DNA of 64,000 bases from Hymenolepis diminuta (taxonomy: Eukaryota; Platyhelminthes; Cestoda; Cyclophyllidea; Hymenolepididae). The notes under the pieces are model-generated. The model saw only the letters and a program-made list of their open reading frames with translations, was not told where the DNA came from and searched no databases. Location of the stretch: NCBI GenBank assembly GCA_900708905.1, contig CAADRB010000025.1:1857026-1921025 (forward strand). Direction: 5' to 3'. The stretch's first letter is position 1, and each line of letters starts with the position of its first letter. Shown piece by piece: positions 51,801 through 61,500 of the stretch. The position numbers and the translations under genes were made by a program.

Positions 51801-52502
51801 GAATAAATCTCTAAACCGAGTACGCTCAAGGATGTCTTTCCTCAATGAAACGCTTCCCATTTATAGATTTGAGAATTGTGCCTCTTCAAACTCTGCTAAA
51901 ATCATTCAATTTCAGCATCTTCCCACACAGAATAAGTACTACATATGAAAACTGAAAGTGTATTATGACTATGAATCTGTAGGATACACCTGATTGTTCA
52001 TAGATCTGCTCGTCCTCTCCACTAAGTGAACGCATGCTCATGCAAACCCCTTCACGATTTTGATGATTCTGATTAAGGAACGACTTGATTTGGTTCGACG
52101 AACAACGGACGAGCAATCACAAAACTCCCTCATTGTACCTCGTTTAGCCTTCCCTCCGATTCCTAATTGCTCTTCCTCCTTTCCAGTTGTCCAGTACACA
52201 CGTGGCCCTACTTAACTCCTGGGAGGGGCTCTTGAGCTTTAAGATCATTAACTGCATAAGGAAATTTCTAAGCTTAACTTGATCCAGCTCTTAAATTAGC
52301 TTTACCGTCGAGATTAGAGCAACTTTAACACCTTCCACCTAAGCAAGTCAAGTTTTCTTGACCCCCATCTTATTGGCCCTGAGAAGTTCTCCGCAGCCCA
52401 CAAAAACTTTAATTCAAAGCCGAAATACCAGTGTTATAAACTCTGCTTAATTAAAAAATGCAATTGAAAATACGATAGAAAGCTGGAGAATGTCTGCATT
52501 CA
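45867..52502. other. Long stretch without a confident gene; 3' flank of WDR26-like gene at its right end
   Basis: Contains a CA dinucleotide tract near 50293-50310. A minus-strand ORF at 50263-50583 and a plus-strand one at 46882-47091 have no recognisable domains. 51886-52470 on the minus strand may hold the end of the WDR26-like transcript. Confidence 0.35.
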
Positions 52503-55500
52503 TCACTTACTTGCAGGAGCCCAAATATGAATATCTCCCTCATCATTAACCGATGCAATCATGTGGGGATGAGTCGGGTTCCAATGAACACCGGTGACAG
52601 GAATTTCGTTACTGGACGCAGACATCATTGAGTGAATTGGTCGACAATTACGTGTCGTTCCAACACGCCAAATATGCACCATACCATCTAGACAAAGGAG
52701 GGAGTTATTTCAAAAGATTGAATCAAACCCACTTTCACTTCCACAGCAAATAAAGTCCTCGTTGGCTCCACAGAAAGAGTAACAGAGTTTCTGAGAAACC
52801 TGCTGATGTCCACAGAATCGTTGAATAATGCCTTGGGCTTCCAAATCCCACAAAACTAGGCCCTGAAAAAAAAACCAATCAAGTATTACGTATAATCAAG
52901 TATTAAACAGTCTCGAAACCAACCTTTCCGTTGAGCGCAACAAGCAGACGTTTGCATGAGGGCGAAAGGACAATGGATTGGATGGGATAGATCTCTTTGA
53001 TCAAGGTCACTTGTTGAATTAAAGAGTAACCTTGACCTTGGGTCGCAGGACTTGGAGGACCACCCGGGGGTGTCTGGGTAGTACCAACATTAGATACCTC
53101 GGTGTTAGTAGAAACTTCAGCAGTATCAGAGTCGGCACCGCCTGTACCACCTTCGCCAAGTCCTGTCATCATTGAGGACCTAAAAGTGGATGAATATGTT
53201 CTGGTTATTATGATACAACTTATTCAATTTTAGCAACTAGCTTCAACTGTAAAATAGGAACAAGTAACATCTTCATGAATCATTCGATTTCAGCACCCAC
53301 AGTCATTTGAAGTGAAAATCAACAATAGCAAACTATCAACAGAAATAGTCCATAAAATAAGAAGCGGATAAATTCCTGATGGATACAACGTTACTTATTG
53401 CGGATCAACAAATTTTAGCAAAGCCAAACTAGAGACACGAAATAGTACTCCTACGTGGTATCCATTGGTTCCTGTTCAGTGCTAGATAACAAAAGGGTTT
53501 TCTATAGTTTCATTATTGAATATTCAAGAATGAAAATCAATTTAAACACTAGAGCCGATAGCGAATGAGGAAAAATAACTTTTTCCAATGAATGAGTTAA
53601 AACACCGTTTGATTCGTTCGCATAGCAGCGATTTCCCCCTTATGAGATGAGCAAATAGAAATTATAAGCTACTGCTCATAGCACACAGAGAACACTTAAG
53701 TGGTATACATCGTTGGAGTAGGGTGAAGATTTTGGCCATTTTCATATTGTTGAAGACTATATTAAACAGATAAAGTTGTCTCCGATCATTACTGATTAAA
53801 ACAGAAGAAAAAATTTGGTAACTTTGAGTGTTGGCAATAATACAACAGGAGTACTAAAAGAACCAAGCAACGTTAACGGATATCTTATTAACCGAGTCAT
53901 ACATATAGCTGTCGGCCATGGGAAACAGCAGAACCAATATATTTAAGTATTAACTGAAACCAGAAGAGAAAATCCTACTATTTACCCGAGCATTCGAATG
54001 GGCTGTAACAGAAGACTATAATGCAGAAGGGACAGTGTGAGATATTATTCAGAGATACAAGAGTCGAAAATAGCAGTATAGAATACCTTAGTAAATCACT
54101 GCTCAAATAAAAAATTCAGTTTAGATTGCCATATAGATTAACAGCAGAAGGGAAAATTCTCTTATTTACCTGGGAAACTGAGGCGATTGTGGCTCTAGAC
54201 TATAAGGTGAGTGGGATACTTAGATACCACTTAGATACTTAGAGGTATCGAAAACACAAACAGAATAGCGTTTAATACTTATTTGAATGGTTGTTGAATA
54301 GAAAAAGAATTAGGCTTTAATTACTATATCACCATATAATTTAAAATCAGAAGAGAAATAAAACTTATTATTCACTCATGAGTATGAGTATTTTGTTGCT
54401 GTTGACTACAACAAAAAATCAAGATTAAAATCTATTCACAAATAAAAGTATAAAGAAGTACAATGACCGATTATTTACCCAGAATTTTGAGGAGTTTGAA
54501 CCTGATAGCTATGACGTAAATAAGGGGGTTAGATACTATTCACAAAAATTCTAAAATAGCTACATAGTAATGCGAAAATACCGAAACGGCCTAAAGAATG
54601 ATGAGGGGATATATGGAATGCTGCAAAGCAAAGTCGAAAATTGATTAATTTGATAATTAGATCAACTGATTTAACGCAAAATAGAAACTTATTTATAGAT
54701 CCATCATCTTGATAATTTGTAGACAAAGAGCGAACACACATCAAAAAGAAGGACATAGTTACATGTAATACCTGGATGGTTGATTTCTGCATTAAAATGT
54801 AAAATATAAAATGGGAAATTATTTGTCACCGTGGTGAAACAATTTCGTTTAATTACCCAGTATCTGGAGCGGTTTGAGGTCCCTGGCTATGATGAAAAGG
54901 AGTTAAACGCGGCTAAAAAACGTGTAAGTATCAATTAGAGCAGCATAGCTATATTTGAAATACCCAGATTGAACATTTGTCATAGGAACTTGTCTAGATA
55001 CATAGTTATAACTTTGTGAGAAGGAAAGTACTTAGATTTCGAGATTATAGCACTTTAAATCCAAATTTTGCAAAAGGTACTACAAACTCGTATACACGTA
55101 TCAAGTAAAGCAATATAGCTAAATGAAATACCGAACTGCTTGACTGCTGTAAACATTTAAATCGTCATGGTCTCGTCACCAGAAATGATAATTATCGGGC
55201 AATATTACTATTTCTTTACCCAGCATTCGGATTAATATGAAGCCTTTGGTTATGGAATAAAAGGGCTAGATATTACTAACAAATCTAAGTATCGAGTAGA
55301 ACAACATAGCCAACTAACATACCCAGTGGATTGACTTTTGTAATTAAAATTTTTACTATCACATATCATCTTAATGATCGAAAATTTGGGAAACACTGTA
55401 ATCCACTTACCCAATAATTAGAGCACCATGACTATAGTAAAAAGGAATTAAACACTACTATTACTACTCAAAAAGGAAAACACATGGCATCTACTAGACA

Positions 55501-58500
55501 CAAGATATTGCTAAAATACACAAGTAGAACAATATAGCAATACCTGTTTAGAGATGATGTAGGTATTCGATAAAAAGCACTAAGACACAAAGGGGGATAT
55601 TATATGCTGCCAACCAATTAGGCAGGAACAAGGCAATATTATTATTATTATTATATGGAAAAAGGAGGCGAGGACTACGTACACGTGTTCATTAATAACT
55701 TATTGATAATTATTAGGAAGGATTTATAATTAGAGGGAAAAAACTTACCCTGAAGAAAGAGCAGCTGGGAGGTTCGGATAAGACGCAAGCACACTACAAG
55801 CCCACATATATTAGATGAATAAGAATGGTGGAGAGGAAGGGGGGAGAAAGGATACAATCGATATTTTAAGTATTCAACATACGATCGATATAACGACACT
55901 GGACGAAATTGTGGCATAACCCAACTACACCACCAAAAATCAACAAATTAAAAGGAAATAATCATAGCTCAGAACCAAAACATGTAAAAGATACCTACCG
56001 TGAGAAGGAGGGACTTGATATAGAAAATAGGTATCGCATTACTATTGTCTTAAATTAAATTTTAGAGACACCGAGAGAAAAGGACATAAATACCTCATTC
56101 TAGGATCAAATTGCAGACAAGGGCCTTGGAAAGTGGACCTAAAGAGAGGGTTTGCAAATACCAGTAGAATAACCCTTACATTCACACAAATTAGAGCTGA
56201 GGAATAAAGCAAATTGTTACCTCGGAAATCGAAACCCGGTGTTACTTCCCGAAGCAAGCAATTGAGGGCTATAAAACCACAATACCGATAAAATTAAACC
56301 TCGAACCCATTAAGTGGAGATGCTGACGACATTTGACTTAATCTAGAGCCACCTAATGAGAAGCCCGCGTTCTGAAATTGACCAGTGCGGTTGGCCATCC
56401 ATATCACTGGATGTAGTACAGATGATTATCGATCTCATAACGTCGGACTCTACAGACGTGCATTTTTAGAGTGTAAGAGTGAAGAAACATGCTCTCCAAC
56501 TCCGATGGCGTAGTGACGGAAGTGCTCACCAGAGAAGTCAGAAGTCACGGGTTCTACATTTATGCAAACTCAGTAAGTGGAATGGCCAACTCCACTGGTT
56601 AGGTATGGCAAATAAGGAGGACGACAGAATTCGAATTTCTAGCGAGAGAAGTAGTCCAATTAGTCCATCTGTGATCTTTGACTCGAAAAACATAAACTTT
56701 GACCGCTACGCCGTTGATTAGTACTGATCATGTATTACCAGGTTAGTCAACAAAACTAATAGTTATTATAAACACTTACGCGAGAGGAGCACCAGCTCGT
56801 ATTGAGCTAGTTCCAGGAACACCGGCACTTGAGCTGGCCCGAGGTCCAGCAGTGGAAGAGGGCATACCTGCATAACGCATGTAGTATTGATGCATTAGAA
56901 CGGGTAGGGAAGACACGAGGGTTGGGAAAGTGGAGAGCGATTCAAGACTATAGCCAGGGGCACCAATTTGAGCAGCCATAAGGTTAGGAACACTACCTGG
57001 AACATTGCTACCGCTCTGTATCAAGGGATGGGGAGTAAAACCCGGGTTCGGTTGGATCTGCACCAGCACCTGTCCAGGAAGACCTATTAAAGACACAAAG
57101 GAAGTAGATTAAATAACAGATTTTACCACTAATTATGCACCCTTTGATATGTAAATACCTAATCTACCAATTGCTCATCAATCTTGCAACTATGCTCCCT
57201 TCAGTTTAATCTCTACGAGGCTTTGTGCTCTCTGTCTACTTCCTATCTATTTTTTATAGAAAGTTAGGAGAGATAACTTAGCAAGTTAGCGACTTCTATA
57301 CTGCAACTACTTTTCAATATGTGGTACTCCTGTAACTATATTCCAGCACCGATGAAAACATAAGAGATTCGGATAATGCTCAAAGTCAATCATCAAGGTG
57401 ACAAATTATTGCTTCCTTTGCCATCTTATCGTTTTAATTCTGACTGAATGCATTTTCCTTCTACCCCCATTGACTTAGACAAAAACGAGCCACTGCCCTA
57501 GACTTTATCTCCCATTGCGGTGTGATCTTCCCCTATTTAGGTTTGGTATTGCTCAATAGCCGCTCGTCTCGCTCAAGCGTTCATTAACAAGAGCTCAGAC
57601 AGGCCCCAAACAAGCCCACAGCATACCAACAAGAGAGCCAGAGGTACTAGCGGAAGCAGCAGGAATAGCAGCGGGCGTCTGAAGCCTAGACGACCCAAAC
57701 CCAACCCCCATGCCAAAACTAGAGTCCGAAGTGGACTGATGAATCGGCGGTGGGGGTAGACCACCACTTCCGGCCCTCAGCTGAGCCCTGTGGTGTTGTT
57801 GTTGATGGGGAAAGAGAGCAGTTTGGAGAGCCATAATGATGGGAGTTACACCTCCTGTCCCTCCCTGGCTGGCAGCAGCAGTAGCAGTAGTCCACATACC
57901 GGTTGTCATAGCGGCCGCGGATGTTGCATCAGCCGCTATCTGTTCCATTCCTGTTACATTAGTGGCAGCGGCGCCTGCGTCGCCACTGTTTGCAGCGGGA
58001 AGAGTGTAGCCAAAGCGGAAGAGGCGAACACGATACATGTGATCGACAATAAGCAGCTGATCCAGGGTATGAACAAGTCCTGGATGATCGAAACTGGGAG
58101 TGCTGGTACTGGTGTTACTGTTTGCAGTTGTTGGACCCCTACTAGCGCTAGGATCCATGTCCATTGGGGTGGGAATGGGAAAACCGAAGCTGGAAGGAGG
58201 GGGAACGATTGCAACCATGCATTGAACACGACAGTGATCGTGACTAAACAGCACTCGACCATCGTCTTCAGTATCCTAAAAGTGATAGAAACATTTGGTA
58301 AGCAAAGTGATTTGAACCGAGGGTAAAATAAGCATCCAAAAGCCTTAAAAAAGTGAGAGTTGCTATCTCAATTTGACGTATATCTCAGCTTCTACCAATA
58401 AAAATGTCAGGATGAAGATATAATTATTAAACATTTTCCCTTGACAGATGTTTCCTTGCCTAAACCATAGGCGGAATATCTAGTTTTATAAGTCAATAAA

Positions 58501-61500
58501 TTTCACTATAACCCAAAAGCAGATCGGAAAAGTGAAAAGTGCGAGGATTTTTTTTCCGAAATGATCTTGCTGATATCTCAGATGATGAAAATGTTAGACT
58601 GTGAATACTGAGGTTAGGAGATGGGCAAAATGAACGGCTTAAATGCGCCATCACTTCAAAAACAATTTCGGACCTAAAGTTTGATGAAAATGTTTTAATT
58701 CTCTGATTTGTTTGGTGTAAAGTTTTGCAATTACGAGACCTTCAAATTCCCATCTCTTAACAAAAAGCAGGATGAAGACTGAATGGCCTGTTCTCATTGT
58801 CTCATTACTTTTTTTGAACTCGGATTTTTCTACCATTACGAAGGATCATTTCAAATGTCTACTATTTTTGAGCGGTCTTCAAGAATTTTGTCCAACTGAT
58901 GTCTGTTGTCGAATCTTCAAAAAAACTCGAAGCAAGAGATAAAATCACATTAGAGGATAGTGCTAATGAATGCATAAATTTGGGTGCTAAGTGTGACAGT
59001 GGTATGAATCAACAGAAATCTGGTGAGAACAAACCATATCAATATAATTTTTTGTGAAAACTGTGTCCCAGAATGTTTCCTTTCTTGGTAAAATTGAATG
59101 TGGCTCTGCAATAATTTACACTTTGGTCGATTCTGTCCTTTTGAATCTCATACTTGCAATTTGTGTGGCGGGCGAGGATATAAAAAACAGTGTCAATAGC
59201 TACCTCGAGGTACATGAAATTGAATGAAAATCTGCAGAATACCCAAGAAAATGTTAATAAAACTAAGAGAAAGAAGGGGAAGAAGGAGAATCTGTAACTT
59301 GGAATAGTTCTAGCAATAATCATTGAATGGAAACCAGAATCAAAACCGAATGACGTCAAGATAGCAGAGAATGGAGATCTTCTTACGAAAAGAGGGGTCT
59401 TAGCTATTCAACATTACCTTAAAACATATTTTAGAGATTTACTCTGACTTAGATCATCTCAATTTGAGGCTGAAAGAGTCATACACGAAAGAGGTTTGGA
59501 CCCTTGGTTATACCGAGCAAGCTGCTGACTTGTGCATGACTGCTAGCGACTTTAGTGCTGCAATGTTTTTAGGTAAATTCATGTGAGTTCTAGCTAGGTA
59601 TGATATTCAAATGGCTATCGATAAAACCGTATGCATCCTGGAGGAGATACAGATATAGAGGGAACTACCTGTTGGAAACAGCAGGATTCAGAGTCAACAA
59701 ATCTACATATCTAGGGTCACAAATTAATGCAAATGGACCAGCCACTGAAGCTGTAACTCGGAACACTTCTAGAGCCGAACAAAAACTCGTAAGGCTTCGA
59801 CTCATTTTAAAATATCCACGACTATCAGTAAAAGGCAAGGCTTATCAAGTTCTGCGTACAACCAATCCTCTATTATACCCTTTCCACAATAGTGCTGGGG
59901 ATGTTTGATAATAACAGACTTAAGACTGAACTTGGAATTATGTTCTCGCAGAGGCATGACCTGTGGAGAGCTAGCTCAGCGAATTCCTCTAGGAAATCTC
60001 GCAACCACGATTAACTGAAGATTTCGGCTTTGGGCTATTATAAAGTCATCCAAATTCTCTTATCATAGAATCATTTGGAACAACAGCAACAGAAGCACAT
60101 GTTCTTCGGGGCTGGGAATAACTAATTATCCCCATTCCTATGGACCAAATCCCCCTACAATTTCCCCTCTACTGTAGCTATGCATTCGCTTGTCCGATTG
60201 GTAATATTATGTACCACACTTATTAATAAACGGACATAATACATTAGAAACAATCAAATATTTTCCCTTTACGAAATTAATATTAAATTTTATATTTTCT
60301 TCCCATATTTATTGAGGTACTGATTAAAGATTAAATCGTTTGTGACCTAATATAAATTAGTCTATATTGTACATATTTTGGATTGAACCCTAATAAGTTT
60401 TTGCTATTAACAACGATAACTTCTTTTTCATTCTCCCTAGCTAGGATATCAGCTTATAGACCTTAAGTTTACTTAAGCTAGAGTTATGCCTTTATGTGGA
60501 CTTATGATTTCACAATAATTAATGACTTGGAAGGGGCTTGTGCTGAGAAATGACTTTTAATAACTAATGCGGTAATTAAAATTTAGTTTTCGCCGCAGTC
60601 CTCGAGTGTGTGTAGAATGTATTGGTCAGATATTTCAAAAAGTTTGTAATTACATTAACAGCTTTATATCGAGAAAACGTCCCAAGTCAGCTAAAGGACG
60701 AACTAATAACACTCAGTTTGAGCAGAGAAGTAGCTACTTTGAGATACTCGAATTATACCACCCCTCTTGTTGACCAAAATTAACCCAGATCACTTTACTT
60801 GCACCGATAACCAGACGTGCACGATTAACACTGCAATATCAGTTTATGGAAGTTGGAAATTTATTTTTTTTACAAACTCAGCCTTAATTAGACACTTCCA
60901 AACAGATTCAAAAGTCGGAACTGTGTCACGTCCAAAGGACAACTTCATATCAGGTCAATAGATCAATGGGAAAAGGACATTGCCACGAAACTAGTATCAA
61001 TCCAGTAATAAATAGTTGCTCTTGGCTATAACAAGGAAAGAAGAGTGTATCGAGATGACATGACTAATTACTCACTTAAATAAATTAAATGGTCACCGCA
61101 GACAGGAACTAAGATAGACCTGAAGTTTAAAATGCATTGGGACATGAAGCAGAGAACAAATTAAGCAAAAGTGAACAACGAGACTAGTCCAGAAATCAAA
61201 GTAAGACTTTAGATACCTCGATTAAGTTATCTTGTTTCCTCCCTATCCCCTCTTCTCTTTTCATTCCTTATTAAACTACATTCGATCCCTCTTCTACTAT
61301 AAAAAATTGTAATCTTTCGCTTTGAAGTAATCAATTAGACTCCACCCAAAAACTTAAACATCGAAAATTATTCTTTTATTTACTTCCCTTATTTACTTGA
61401 GGCCTCTAGAGAAGTGATTACGAATTTTTCTTACCCTACTTTTTGCATATAATAACCGTTATGCTCGTGACGTGAATAGTGTCCTAAACAGTTAATTCGG

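Larger units (their letters stand above)
53900..55600. repeat. Degenerate tandem repeat, unit about 190 bp, carrying alternating A and B micro-exons
   Basis: On the plus strand TTTACCCAG-like blocks (A donors) recur near 53984, 54168, 54374, 54477, 54855, 55218 and 55409, and AATACC-like blocks (B donors) near 54085, 54578, 54768, 54960, 55129, 55320 and 55541. Same-type B spacing is about 169-220 bp. Text around them is also shared, for example AGTAGAACAACATAGC and AGTAGAACAATATAGC before the B blocks. Confidence 0.65.
53180..56779 (-). other. Micro-exon array: at least 17 candidate 9-48-nt exons in one intron
   Basis: Minus-strand order: 56221-56268, 56094-56138, 55999-56013, 55749-55793, 55544-55579, 55411-55431, 55323-55334, 55220-55243, 55132-55143, 54857-54886, 54772-54786, 54582-54590, 54479-54508, 54376-54405, 54170-54199, 54087-54098, 53986-54015. 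Each is bounded by AG and GT, has a length divisible by 3, and is open in phase 2-2, the only phase compatible with the exons at 56780-57083 and 52924-53179. Together they would add 148 residues rich in Gln, Pro, Ser and Leu to the propeller insert. Some were chosen among alternative AGs, so a few may be wrong; degenerate members also exist (near 54275, 54960, 55037). Family parallel: schistosome micro-exon genes. Inclusion in mRNA is unproven. Confidence 0.6.

Noticed and set aside
54270..54285. B-type position in the tandem repeat
   Set aside because: The donor GT is lost, so it is listed only as a decayed member.
56162..56196. Another AG...GT segment in the micro-exon intron (35 nt, acceptor ATTCCTCAG, donor GTATTT)
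   Set aside because: Length is not a multiple of three, so it breaks the frame. Kept out of the array, though it shows that not every AG...GT pair fits.
57790..58326. 178-codon plus-strand ORF
   Set aside because: Antisense shadow of the WDR26-like exon 57627-58275, whose own frame has WD40 text and good splice sites.
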